DNA from: an uncultured Campylobacter sp.
Lineage (GTDB): Bacteria; Campylobacterota; Campylobacteria; Campylobacterales; Campylobacteraceae
NCBI RefSeq assembly: GCF_938017775.1
Contig: NZ_CALIIU010000022.1
Span: forward strand, 1 to 64,000
Direction of reading: 5' to 3'
DNA length: 64,000 nt
Below the pieces are notes generated by a model. The model was given only the letters and a program-made list of their open reading frames with translations, had not been told where the DNA came from and ran no database searches. Every line of letters starts with the position of its first letter. Position 1 is the first letter of the stretch. This document shows positions 16,563 to 25,460 of the stretch, piece after piece. Position numbers and translations under genes: made by a program.

Positions 16563-17192
16563 TTGCTTAAAAATCTAATTCTTTGCCTTTTGCCGCTCAT
16601 AGCGGCTGCGAGTTGGGAAGAGGTCGCCGTAAAGGGGCTGGACGTAGTCATCAGCGCAAACGTGGGCGATAGCGAAAATTTCAAAAGCTCGCTAAGTACT
16701 CTGATCGAACGCGCTGCAAATGAGTACGAACGCACTGGCGTACAGGATTACGAGCTTGATCTGCCTAGCTACATTACCGAGCGTGCGGGCAAAAAAAGCA
16801 TCGCCGTGCAAAATATGCGCCGCCTGGCCACTCAAAAGCTAAATCCGGCGATCGAGCCGCTAAAAAATTTGATACTTACTAAAATCAAAGAGATGCCCGA
16901 GGCCGATACCAAGGCGGTTATGAGCGGCGAAGTGCTGTTTAGCCACTATCTACGCACAAACGCCTTTGATGAAATTTACGATATTTTGCTGCCGTTCGCG
17001 CGCGCTCTGGGCTCGGACGCGGGCTTTGCCAAAAGCTACAAAAACGCCGTGGGCAAGGAGATTGCGGATGATTTCGGCAGCGAATTCAGTAGCGCCTTCA
17101 TCAACGAAAGCTTTGATTTTTTGAGCAAAAACGAAAGGGAGTTTCGCAAAAACTCGGGCGCGATTTTAAACGCGATAAAGACGGTCAGATAG
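16563..17192 (+). CDS. DUF4197-family exported protein
   Basis: 209 residues from a TTG; the N-terminus MLKNLILCLLPLIAAASW is a signal peptide. The mature part is helical and matches DUF4197: VVISANVGDSENF, LPSYITERAG, AVQNMRRLATQKLNP, AVMSGEVLFSHYLRTNAFDE. Periplasmic, function unknown. The start codon is uncertain because the ribosome-binding site (GGGAAAAAG) is weak. Confidence 0.75.
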   Translation: MLKNLILCLLPLIAAASWEEVAVKGLDVVISANVGDSENFKSSLSTLIERAANEYERTGVQDYELDLPSYITERAGKKSIAVQNMRRLATQKLNPAIEPLKNLILTKIKEMPEADTKAVMSGEVLFSHYLRTNAFDEIYDILLPFARALGSDAGFAKSYKNAVGKEIADDFGSEFSSAFINESFDFLSKNEREFRKNSGAILNAIKTVR

Positions 17193-17237
17193 GCGCGCAA
17201 CTACGATAAGATCTCGGCGAAATTCTACTTTAAATTT

Positions 17238-19127
17238 ATGAAAAATTCTATCTCGGAGCTCGCGGAAAATTTTAATTCAAAATCCGCTTTAAATTTTATT
17301 TTAGATCCGGTGCGCGAGCGCGCGAAAAACACAGCTTTAAATTCTGCTTCAAATGTGGCGTTTACGTGCGCGAAAAATACAGCGCCTGGCGGTGCGGTAA
17401 ATTTCGCTCCCGCTCCCTACCTCAAAAGAAATTTCAAATTTCAAGACGCGGCCGCCGAGTTAAATTTCATCTGCAAAAGAAATTTAAAATTTTATCCCGT
17501 TTCGGTCGGTTTTGCCGTATGCAATCGTGCCTCGGCCAGTTTTGCCGCGCGCAATCTCGTCGCGCTCTATTCCGCTCCGCGCGTCAAAAATCCAGGGAGA
17601 AAATTCGCTTTAAATTCCGCGGCTATTGCGCTAAATTTAAAGCCCGCGCAGGATATGAGCCGCACCGAAAATAAAGCTTTAAATTCTGCAAAATCTCCCG
17701 AAACAAATCCTTGCGAAAATTCCGCAAGAAATTTCAAGCGAAATTTTATATTAAATTTTACGGAAAATTCCATTCATAGCGGCGCAAATAGCGCGAGTTC
17801 GCTAAGCCGTGCAAGCGTCGTAGACGATCCAAATTTAAGCTCTGCAAAAAGCCTTGCTGACGCCCATACGCGACGCTCAAAGAAAAATTTTACTGGGGTT
17901 CTTGCAAACGATCCGGACTCCGCTCATACGCCGCAGAGCTTTGGATTGAAAAATTTTGAGGCGCGGAATTTTGCGAAGAAATCCAATTCGGCACAGAATT
18001 CTAGCTCCGCTCGAAGCTTAAATTCCGCGCAGAATTTCGATTTCGCGCAAAGCTCTGATTCTACGCAGAGCCCTGCTGCTGCGCAAAATTCTGCCTCTAC
18101 GCAAAACTGCACGCAAAGCTCGAATTCCGCGCAGAGTTTCGGGCAAAATTCTAATTCCGTGCAAAGCCGCGCGCAAAACCCCGTTCCGCCTAGCAGGCTG
18201 TGGGACCTGGGGCTACTTTTCGTGGCGATCGTTTGGGGATGCACTTTCGTGCCGGTTCAGCGCGCGCTGCATAGCGGCGACGTTTTTAGCTTTTTGTTTT
18301 GGCGCTTTTTGGCGGCGAGCATTTTTACTTACCTCGCCTGCCTGCGCTTCGGCGTCAAATTTGACCGCGGCACGATAGGGCGGGGCGTGTTTTGCGGGCT
18401 GATGCTGTTTTGCGATTTTTCCTGCCAGACCATAGCGCTTGATTATGCGCTATCATCGACGGTGGCGTTTATTTTGGGGCTAAATGTCGTCATCGTGCCC
18501 TTTTTGATGCTTGCGTTTTTCAGCAAAAAGATCGGTGCTAGCGCCTTTGGCGGCGCGGTCGTGGCGCTTTTGGGGCTGTATTTTTTAAGCGGAGCAAGCG
18601 GCGCGGTGGGATTTGGCATAGGTGAGCGGTTGACGCTGATTTCGGCGTTTGCATACGCGCTTCACATCGTATTTACGGGCGTCTGTGCGCGCAAAAGCAA
18701 TCTCTACGGCTTTGTGATCGTGCAGTTTATCTGCGTCTGCGTCTGCGCGCTGATCGCGGCGGTTTTCACTCCGCACGCGGAATTTGAAGGCGAGATAAAG
18801 GTGCTAGGAAATTTAATCTTTTCGCCGAGCTTCGACTTCGTTTTTGCGCTGGTTTTGACCTCGATCTTTGCCACTGTCGCGGCGTTTGTGATTCAAACAA
18901 TGGCGCAAAACCGCGGCGTAAGCGAGATAAAAACGGTGCTGATTTTCGCGCTGGAGCCCGTAAGCGCGGGCATTATGGGGTATGCTTTCGGTGAGAAGCT
19001 AAGCGCGCTTCAAATTTTGGGTGCGGCGCTGATACTCGCGGGCATCCTGCTTAGCGAGCTGGGCGGGATTTTAGGCGCGAAGTTTGCTAAAGACCGAGCT
19101 TGCGAAAAAGCAGACCGAGGCGACTAG
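17238..19127 (+). CDS. EamA/DMT-type transporter with a ~320-residue low-complexity N-terminal extension
   Basis: 629 residues. The C-terminal ~300 (from WDLGLLFVAIVWGCTFVPVQ) is a complete ten-helix EamA drug/metabolite transporter, including TIALDYALSSTVAFILGLNV and FALEPVSAGIMGY. Before it lies a Ser/Ala/Asn/Gln-rich region without stop for 960 bases, ending in repeats of the type SAQNxxSAQ. No member of the family that I know has such an extension. No clear ribosome-binding site precedes the ATG at 17238; a GTG at 18158 would give a normal-sized transporter. The 3' end overlaps the convergent ABC permease by 57 bp. Substrate unknown. Confidence 0.75.
   Translation: MKNSISELAENFNSKSALNFILDPVRERAKNTALNSASNVAFTCAKNTAPGGAVNFAPAPYLKRNFKFQDAAAELNFICKRNLKFYPVSVGFAVCNRASASFAARNLVALYSAPRVKNPGRKFALNSAAIALNLKPAQDMSRTENKALNSAKSPETNPCENSARNFKRNFILNFTENSIHSGANSASSLSRASVVDDPNLSSAKSLADAHTRRSKKNFTGVLANDPDSAHTPQSFGLKNFEARNFAKKSNSAQNSSSARSLNSAQNFDFAQSSDSTQSPAAAQNSASTQNCTQSSNSAQSFGQNSNSVQSRAQNPVPPSRLWDLGLLFVAIVWGCTFVPVQRALHSGDVFSFLFWRFLAASIFTYLACLRFGVKFDRGTIGRGVFCGLMLFCDFSCQTIALDYALSSTVAFILGLNVVIVPFLMLAFFSKKIGASAFGGAVVALLGLYFLSGASGAVGFGIGERLTLISAFAYALHIVFTGVCARKSNLYGFVIVQFICVCVCALIAAVFTPHAEFEGEIKVLGNLIFSPSFDFVFALVLTSIFATVAAFVIQTMAQNRGVSEIKTVLIFALEPVSAGIMGYAFGEKLSALQILGAALILAGILLSELGGILGAKFAKDRACEKADRGD
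17968..18190 (+). repeat. Ser/Ala/Gln/Asn repeat tract inside the EamA gene
   Basis: Irregular units of about 24 bases such as GCGCAAAATTCTGCCTCTAC, encoding AQNSAST-like octads, are repeated about nine times. The antisense strand shows the same periodicity as Cys-Ala-Glu-Phe repeats. Confidence 0.6.
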
Positions 19128-19874
19128 GATGATCGAAGCGCCGCTGGTTAGATTGAGCTTAAAGCTCAAAATAAGCCCCGCCGCGCAGAAAAGCGCTGAT
19201 AGCGCGCAGCTTATCGCCATCATCGAGCCTAAGTTTTTTGAAATTTTTTCGGCGATAAAGGGCGGGATCGTCATCAGCGAGATCACTAAGATTAGTCCTA
19301 CGATCTGAATCGACGCGACCACCGCGAGGCTCGCCATCACCACGAGGACATAGTAAAAGACGCTCGTATTTACCCCACGCAGCAGGGCGAATTCCTTATC
19401 GAAGCTGATCGCTAAAAACTGCCTGTAAAAGCACGCCGTAAGCGCCGCAAACGTCGCGTCGCAAATGCCGATGAAGATTAAATTTTCGTGATTTATCGCT
19501 AAGATCGAGCCGAATAAAAAGCTCATCAGATCGGATTTGTACCCAGGCGTGAGATCGGCGAATATTATCCCCAGCGCCATTCCAAACGCCCATATCGCGC
19601 CGATTACGGCATCGAAGCGCTCGGTATTTCGCAGCGTGACGTAGGCGATGAGCAGCCCCAAAAACAGCGCAAATACGCTAGCTCCCAGTACGGGCGAGAT
19701 GCCTAAAAATAGCGCGATGCCGATGCCGCCGTATGCGCCGTGCGCGATGCCGCCTGCTATGAAGCTCATGCGATTTATCACGACTAAAGAGCCCACGACG
19801 CCGCAGACTATACTGACCAAAAGCCCGCCGAGTAGGGCGTTTTGCATGAAATCATAGGATAGAATTTCAGCCAT
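19071..19874 (-). CDS. Metal ABC transporter permease (ZnuB/TroC type)
   Basis: A 267-residue inner-membrane permease of the Zn/Mn/Fe ABC-3 family, with about eight helices. Diagnostic stretches are GSLVVINRMSFIAGGIAHGA near residues 28-48 and VASIQIVGLILVISLMTIPP near 187. Start ATG overlaps the ATPase gene upstream by 8 bp, so the two are coupled. No periplasmic metal-binding protein gene (ZnuA/TroA) is adjacent, which is unusual for this operon type. Confidence 0.88.
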   Translation of the reverse strand: MAEILSYDFMQNALLGGLLVSIVCGVVGSLVVINRMSFIAGGIAHGAYGGIGIALFLGISPVLGASVFALFLGLLIAYVTLRNTERFDAVIGAIWAFGMALGIIFADLTPGYKSDLMSFLFGSILAINHENLIFIGICDATFAALTACFYRQFLAISFDKEFALLRGVNTSVFYYVLVVMASLAVVASIQIVGLILVISLMTIPPFIAEKISKNLGSMMAISCALSALFCAAGLILSFKLNLTSGASIILVASVCFFASSVFSKLRA

Positions 19875-20634
19875 TTTTGCACTCCTTGCAGCAGCATTCG
19901 TTAAGCGCGAGATCGACGGCGCAAAAGTGCCCGTGCTCGCGTCGCAGGTGATCTAAAAATTCCGCTCTGCCCCCCGGATCGATCTCGTGGGTGTGCGCCG
20001 AGCCGTTTGCGACGTAAAGCGCGCGGTTTGCGTAGTTTAGCGCGAGTTGCACGTCGTGGCTGATTAAAATTATGCCGCAGCCGCCCTCGTTTAGGGATTT
20101 TAAAAGCTCGTAAATTTGAACCTGCCCCATCGTATCTATGCTCGCTAGCGGCTCGTCAAGAAGTAAAATTTTAGCCTTCGCGCACAGCGCCCGCGCGATG
20201 TAAACGCGCTGTCTCTGCCCGCCGCTAAGCTCGCTGATACGGCAGTCAGCTAAGCTTTGCATACCTACGCGCTCCAAGGCTTGCATGGCTTGCTCGCGCT
20301 CGGATTTTGAGTAAAAGCCGAAAATTTTCTTATCTATCAGCCCCATTAAAACGACTTCGAGCACGCTGATGGGAAAGCTTTTGTTTATCGCGATGAACTG
20401 CGGTACGTAGCCCATTTGCGCCCTGGCAAGCGCGGGCGATCTGCCTAAAATTTCGATCGTGCCCGAGCTTGGTTGTAGCAGCCCCAAAAGCAGCTTCAAA
20501 AGGGTGCTTTTGCCGCCGCCGTTGGGCCCGAAAATCGCCAAAAAATCGCGCAGCTCGTAGCTTAAGTTTATATCTTTTAAAATTTCGCGTTTTTCGTAAG
20601 CAAAGTTTAAATTTTTTATCGTCACGTCCGCCAT
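19867..20634 (-). CDS. Metal ABC transporter ATPase (ZnuC type)
   Basis: 255 residues if started at the ATG at 20634 (after GAAAGGGCG); a longer frame to 20697 has no better signal. Walker A GPNGGGKST, Q-loop YVPQF, signature LSGGQRQR, Walker B ILLLDEP and switch ISHD are all present. The C-terminus is rich in His and Cys (AHTHEID, RREHGHFCAVD, ECCCKECKNG), which suggests metal sensing or binding. It energises the permease encoded immediately downstream; probably zinc or manganese. Confidence 0.88.
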   Translation of the reverse strand: MADVTIKNLNFAYEKREILKDINLSYELRDFLAIFGPNGGGKSTLLKLLLGLLQPSSGTIEILGRSPALARAQMGYVPQFIAINKSFPISVLEVVLMGLIDKKIFGFYSKSEREQAMQALERVGMQSLADCRISELSGGQRQRVYIARALCAKAKILLLDEPLASIDTMGQVQIYELLKSLNEGGCGIILISHDVQLALNYANRALYVANGSAHTHEIDPGGRAEFLDHLRREHGHFCAVDLALNECCCKECKNG

Positions 20635-20733
20635 GAACGCCCTTTCGCCTAGATTTTGAAAGCATTTATTATAGCCCAAATTCGGAAAAATTGCCAAATT
20701 TTGCTATTATTACAAAAAATTTAAAGGCAAGCG

Positions 20734-21642
20734 GTGGAGAAAATCGGCGAAAAAACACATGAAAATAGCTGGGATAAAAAGTCCGAAAGTTACGCTAAAT
20801 TTAGCGGCGAGTTAGGAGATTTCGGCAAGCGGGTGTTTGAGATACTGCGCGGCTGGGGGGTGAGCTTTGCGGGTAAAAGCGTGCTTGACGTGGGCGCCGG
20901 TACGGGGGTTTACTCGCTGTATCTCGCGTCGCTGGGCGCCAAGGTCACGGCGATCGATAGCTCGGAGGGGATGCTGCGCGAGCTAAGGCGCAGCGCGGGG
21001 GAGTTTGGCATCAGCTTGCAAAACGTATTAAATTTAAGCTTTGCGGAGTTTTGCGAGCGGCTGAGCCGCGATGGTTTTGCAAATGCGGCGGGCGAAAATT
21101 TTAAAATTTATCCGCGCTCGCAGAGCGAAATTTCAAATGTGCAAGCTCAAGAAGTCCGGGCTTTAAATTTAAAAGACGCTGCGAGCAAAACCCACGAGAG
21201 CGAAAATTTTAAAATTCCCGCAGTTTTTGATATCGCGTTTCTTACGATGAGCCCTGCACTGAAGAGCACGGAGGATTTTGAGGCGTTTTTGGCTTTAGGC
21301 GAGCGAAAAATTTATCTAAACTGGGCGAGCGAGCGCAATTCATCGATGCTTGCGCCGCTTTTTGAGCGCTTTGGCACGGGGCATAAAAGACTTGCTACCG
21401 CCGCCGAAAAGTTCGAGGCGCTACTAAAGACGCGCGACATCAAATTTAAAAGCGAAATTTTAACTGAAAAGCGCGAGCAAAAACGCAGCCTGCAAGAAGC
21501 TGTGCAAAACGCCGCATGGCACCTACATATGGACGGCGCGAAGGCCAGTGAGCGCGAGATCGAGGAGATTTTGAAAAAGCGGGCTAAAGGCGGGATGATA
21601 AGCGATGAGATCGAAGCGAGTTTTAAGCTGTTTTATATTTAG
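20734..21642 (+). CDS. Class I SAM-dependent methyltransferase with low-complexity insert
   Basis: 302 residues from a GTG after AAAGGCAAGCG. The N-terminal fold has KSVLDVGAGTGVYSLYLA (motif I) and VTAIDSSEGML (motif II). The stretch around residues 119-160 is an insert of 36 codons bounded by two exact 17-bp direct repeats; removing one unit leaves a normal family sequence running into AVFDIAFLTMSPAL. The C-terminal half is helical. Substrate unknown. Its end overlaps the cytochrome gene by 38 bp, so the two are co-expressed. Confidence 0.75.
   Translation: MEKIGEKTHENSWDKKSESYAKFSGELGDFGKRVFEILRGWGVSFAGKSVLDVGAGTGVYSLYLASLGAKVTAIDSSEGMLRELRRSAGEFGISLQNVLNLSFAEFCERLSRDGFANAAGENFKIYPRSQSEISNVQAQEVRALNLKDAASKTHESENFKIPAVFDIAFLTMSPALKSTEDFEAFLALGERKIYLNWASERNSSMLAPLFERFGTGHKRLATAAEKFEALLKTRDIKFKSEILTEKREQKRSLQEAVQNAAWHLHMDGAKASEREIEEILKKRAKGGMISDEIEASFKLFYI
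21092..21216 (+). repeat. 17-bp direct repeats flanking a 36-codon insert
   Basis: GCGAAAATTTTAAAATT occurs at 21092-21108 and again at 21200-21216, exactly 108 bp apart and in the same reading frame (encoding ENFKI each time). Confidence 0.85.
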
Positions 21643-22477
21643 CCTGGCGCCGCTTTTGGGGCTTTGCGGCAATCTTTTCTCGCCGCTTGAGATGCCTAAA
21701 TACGACCCGCAAAAGGCGCGGCTGGGCGCAAAAATTTTTACTGACGTAAGATTTAGCAGCAAAGGCCGCTCCTGCGAAAGTTGCCACAACTTCTATCTAA
21801 ACGATTCGGGTGCTTCGGTGCGCGATGGACGCGTGCCTACGCTCATAAATTCTTATTATTTTGATCGCTACTTGGGCGATTATAATTTCGCGGGCTTTGA
21901 AGCGCGGATCGCGGCATCGGTTTTTAGCGAGAATGAACTGGATGCGAGCGAAGATAGAATTTTAGAGCTTATCAGGAAGAATTTAGCCTACAAGCAGGCT
22001 TTTGAAAGTGCTTACGGCGAGGCGAATACGGCGAACTTCATTGATGCGTTGAAGGAATTTTTAAAGTCCAAAACGGCGATAAATTCCAAATTTGACCGAT
22101 TTTTGCGCGGCGAGGTTAAGCTAAATGATGCCGAATATAACGGATATGTGCTTTTTGTGCGGCTATGCTCGGCATGTCACAACGGCGTTAGCCTAGGCAC
22201 CGGCAGCTTTACTAAAATTCGTCCAAGTTCAGAAGAGGAGGATGTGCCTAGGCATAGGTTCACTTCCGACGGATTTGAGTTGCGCCGCGTGCCTAGCTTG
22301 CGCAATATCACGCAAACCGCGCCTTACGTAAACGGGCAGATGGATTTGCGTCTTGCGGTGCGGCAGATTGCAAAGGATCTGCTAAAATACGATCTTAGCG
22401 ATGGGGAGCTTGATGCTTTGATGAGCTTTTTGGCTACACTTAAGGGCGAGATGACGGAGGCGCAGGATGAAAGATAA
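21605..22477 (+). CDS. Di-haem cytochrome c peroxidase-family protein
   Basis: 290 residues with a signal peptide (ends near residue 22, GLCGNLF). Two c-type haem motifs, CESCH (57-61) and CSACH (188-192), sit in the usual positions of the bacterial peroxidase/MauG family. Other family marks are PTLINSYYFDRY and LRRVPSLRNITQTAPYVNGQ. Slightly shorter than typical (~320). Periplasmic; may reduce peroxide or oxidise another substrate. It overlaps the methyltransferase gene upstream (38 bp) and the GGDEF-EAL gene downstream (11 bp), forming a tight three-gene operon. Confidence 0.85.
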   Translation: MRSKRVLSCFIFSLAPLLGLCGNLFSPLEMPKYDPQKARLGAKIFTDVRFSSKGRSCESCHNFYLNDSGASVRDGRVPTLINSYYFDRYLGDYNFAGFEARIAASVFSENELDASEDRILELIRKNLAYKQAFESAYGEANTANFIDALKEFLKSKTAINSKFDRFLRGEVKLNDAEYNGYVLFVRLCSACHNGVSLGTGSFTKIRPSSEEEDVPRHRFTSDGFELRRVPSLRNITQTAPYVNGQMDLRLAVRQIAKDLLKYDLSDGELDALMSFLATLKGEMTEAQDER

Positions 22478-24887
22478 GATAATGTGGACTTTGATGGTGG
22501 GGATTATGATATTAGGCATAATCATCGCCGGGAATTATTTCTCGTCGCTAAGAGATGTAGCGAGATTTAGCACGATTTCGCGCGAGCTAGCTTTGATCGA
22601 TAATGCCGATAACCGCCTAAATATATTATTTGATGCAAAAATCGCAAGAAGGGACTTTTCGATTGCAAATGCCGATATGCGCGGCATCTATCAGGTGCTG
22701 CAAGCTCTGCAAAAAGACAAAATCATCGATAAAATCGGACTTAGCAGCGATGTGCGCGCGATCGGAAGCGCTTTTAGCGATAAAATTTCACTTTTGGACG
22801 AGCTTGGGGCTTTAAATTCGCAGAATTTAATCCTTTTTCAAAGTCTGCAGCAAAAATTTTTATCCAGTGGCACAAATGCGCAAAGAGCAAATCTCTACTC
22901 TCAAATTTTAGGGCTTAATTATAAAAATCGCTCCGAGATCTCTGCTTTAAAAAGTGCGCTAGAAAACGCAGATGCGTCAAGCCCCGACGAAGCTGCGTTT
23001 ATAGGAATTGCGCGGCAAATTTTAAGGAATTTTGAGCGGCAAAATATCATCGTAAGCGATAATCTCTCGTTGCTCAACGAGCGCTTCGCAAGCCTGCGCG
23101 AGCGATTTTCTTACGCTAGTGAGGAATTCTACGGCTCGTTTATGCAAATGACGATGCTTTACACGGCGGTGTTTTTGTCGTTTTTACTGCTTACTTACAT
23201 CATAAATTCCGATGCTTTGCGTAGTAAACGCGCCCTTGCGCCCTATCGCGCGCTATGCGAGCAAGCAGGCGAAGCGATAGTTTTAGCAGATCAGAGCTTT
23301 AAAATTTTATACGCTAATAAAAGCGCGCTTAGCTTAAGCGGCTACGAACAAAGCGAGCTGGAAGGAAGCGATCTTGGAGTTTTGATGCCCAAAGATAAGG
23401 GGACCGAACTTCCTGCGATGGTAAATAAAAGCGCCAAAGATACGCGCCTGCTCCGTAAAAACGGCGAACTAGCCGATGTGGGCCTAAGGCTAGCAAATAT
23501 CGCGGCTGCATCCAAGCCGCCGCTATATGCGCTTTACGCTCATGACATCGGCGAGCGCGAGATTATGAAGCTAGCTCTTGCGAACGCGAAGGAGAGCTTA
23601 AACAATCAAGTCTATATCGATCATCTTACGGGCCAGGGCAACGAAGCAGCGCTATACGAGCTAATAAACGCCGAAAAAACGGGCGTAGCGATCTACATAA
23701 CTATCGTAAATTTTGCAAATTTACGGCTTTTTTACAAGGCGGAGACGACGAATGAAATTCTGCGCTCATTTGCGCGCACGCTTGCGATGTGTATCGAATC
23801 GCACGAGATCAAAGCCAGTATCTTTCGCATCCAATCGGATGAGTTTTGCCTATTTTACGAGGGACTAAATGTCGCGCGCGACGTGGAGATCATAAATAAA
23901 TACTTCACCGACAAGGTTTTTAATCTCCATACGACCGAGGGCTTTGCCTCCGCGCCTTTAAATATCACGATGGGCGTAAGCGAGCGTGCCGACGTAGCGG
24001 GCGGCGCGAATAGGGTCTTTCAGGCGGTTATGGCGATGTATGAGGCGCAGAGCAAAAACGAGCACGTGGGCTTTTACTCGCGTCCAAATGCGATTGAGGA
24101 AAAATATCTGCAAAATCAGATTATGATCAACACTATTCAAAACGCGATCAAGAAAAATCAAGTCTTTGTGCTTGTCCAGCCCATATTTGATATCACCCAC
24201 CGCGATCCTAGTGGTAACACCTACGGCACCGAGGGCGGTGATTATGTCCCGTTAGTATATGAAATTCTAATCCGTCTAATCGACCGCTCGGGCAAGACGC
24301 GCTGCCCGGGTGAGTTTATCGATATCGCAAAGCAAACCTCGCTCTACATACCGCTAACTCAGGTAGTAATAAACGAAGCTTTTCGCTTGCTAGACCGCTT
24401 CGCGGGAACTTGCTTTAGCATAAATCTTTCATATTTTGACATCGCAAACGAAGGTATCAAGGAGCTTTTAGAGCGCAAGCTCGCATCCAGCCCAAATGCT
24501 TCAAATCTATTTATTGAAATTTTAGAAAGCGAGGAATTTGACGATTACGAGAGCCTTAGAAGCTTCATCGCCGTAGCCAAAAATTACGGCTGCAAGGTCG
24601 CGATAGACGATTTTGGCAGCGGATACTCCAACTACTATAGAATTTTAACTCTCGACGTGGATTACATAAAGATCGACGGAGCGCTCATCAAAAACATCGC
24701 AAACGACAAAAACTCGCGCGCTATCGTCGAAACCATCGCTAACTTCGCGTGCAAGCAGGGCTACGAGCTCATCGCCGAATACGTAGAAAACCACGAAATT
24801 TCAATTATCTTAGAAGAGATGGGGATTAAATATATGCAGGGCTACTTCTACAGCAAGCCGATGGAGCCTTCGAGGATAAAATTCTAA
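22467..24887 (+). CDS. Membrane PAS-GGDEF-EAL protein; GGDEF degenerate, EAL apparently intact
   Basis: 806 residues. Helix 1 (6-24), a ~200-residue periplasmic helical domain, helix 2 (~227-245), PAS (~255-365, YANKSALSLSGYEQSELEG), GGDEF (~385-530) and EAL (~560-800). The GGDEF signature is QSDEF (RIQSDEFCLFYEG), so cyclase activity is unlikely. The EAL site reads EIL, with NLS, EILESE, IDDFGSG, KIDG and the late AEYVEN all present, so c-di-GMP phosphodiesterase activity is plausible. The periplasmic part, next to an exported cytochrome, suggests sensing of an oxidant or redox state. Confidence 0.85.
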   Translation: MKDKIMWTLMVGIMILGIIIAGNYFSSLRDVARFSTISRELALIDNADNRLNILFDAKIARRDFSIANADMRGIYQVLQALQKDKIIDKIGLSSDVRAIGSAFSDKISLLDELGALNSQNLILFQSLQQKFLSSGTNAQRANLYSQILGLNYKNRSEISALKSALENADASSPDEAAFIGIARQILRNFERQNIIVSDNLSLLNERFASLRERFSYASEEFYGSFMQMTMLYTAVFLSFLLLTYIINSDALRSKRALAPYRALCEQAGEAIVLADQSFKILYANKSALSLSGYEQSELEGSDLGVLMPKDKGTELPAMVNKSAKDTRLLRKNGELADVGLRLANIAAASKPPLYALYAHDIGEREIMKLALANAKESLNNQVYIDHLTGQGNEAALYELINAEKTGVAIYITIVNFANLRLFYKAETTNEILRSFARTLAMCIESHEIKASIFRIQSDEFCLFYEGLNVARDVEIINKYFTDKVFNLHTTEGFASAPLNITMGVSERADVAGGANRVFQAVMAMYEAQSKNEHVGFYSRPNAIEEKYLQNQIMINTIQNAIKKNQVFVLVQPIFDITHRDPSGNTYGTEGGDYVPLVYEILIRLIDRSGKTRCPGEFIDIAKQTSLYIPLTQVVINEAFRLLDRFAGTCFSINLSYFDIANEGIKELLERKLASSPNASNLFIEILESEEFDDYESLRSFIAVAKNYGCKVAIDDFGSGYSNYYRILTLDVDYIKIDGALIKNIANDKNSRAIVETIANFACKQGYELIAEYVENHEISIILEEMGIKYMQGYFYSKPMEPSRIKF

Positions 24888-25460
24888 TCTCATCTCGCTG
24901 CGACTTTATAGACCGCCTTTTTAAATTTATAGCCCAAAGATCGCATTCGTAAGGCGATAAATTCTGATTTAGCAAGCCGCTGCTTTAATACGGAATTTAT
25001 CTTGGCAAATACTGCGCGAAATTTATTGCGAACTTATGGCGCACCTTATAAGCTAGGATTGCCGTAAAAGCTTGCGCATGGCAAATGAAATGAGAGCTAA
25101 ATTTAAAATTTAATGGCGGATCTATGGACGAAATTTTGCGAAGTTCAAAATTTTAAAATTTTAAGCCATAGAATTTTAAAATTTGAAATGCGCGAGCTGC
25201 AAATTTAAGGCTAAATTTTAAAATTCCGTAGCGATAAAATTTTAAATTCCGCGCCTTAAACCCGCCTGCAAATTTTAAAATTTTACGGCGCAAATTTCGA
25301 TCTATTCGTTTTATAACATTTCGCGCGAGCTTTACAAAATAAAATTTTAGTGCGCCTCGCTCTAAATAACGATAGAGCTTTCAAATGCAGGCGGAATTTT
25401 AAGTGCAAACTTCCCGCTTCAGCAAAAATGGGTTTAAGCTTTAGGCTTTAGCGCATTAGC
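24888..25460. other. Intergenic stretch rich in AAATTTTAAAATTT palindromes
   Basis: No gene is supported on either strand. It is packed with AAATTT and AAAATTTTAAAATTTT phrases separated by short GC-rich pieces. Any terminators for the two convergent genes are masked by these palindromes. Confidence 0.6.

Noticed and set aside
17924..18244. Minus-strand Cys/Ala/Glu/Phe repeat frame of 106 codons
   Set aside because: It is the antisense image of the EamA repeat tract; periodicity comes from the sense repeats.
24888..25460. Rho-independent terminators among AT palindromes
   Set aside because: AAATTT-type palindromes are everywhere in the window and cannot be told from terminators without expression data; no GC-rich stem plus T run was clear.
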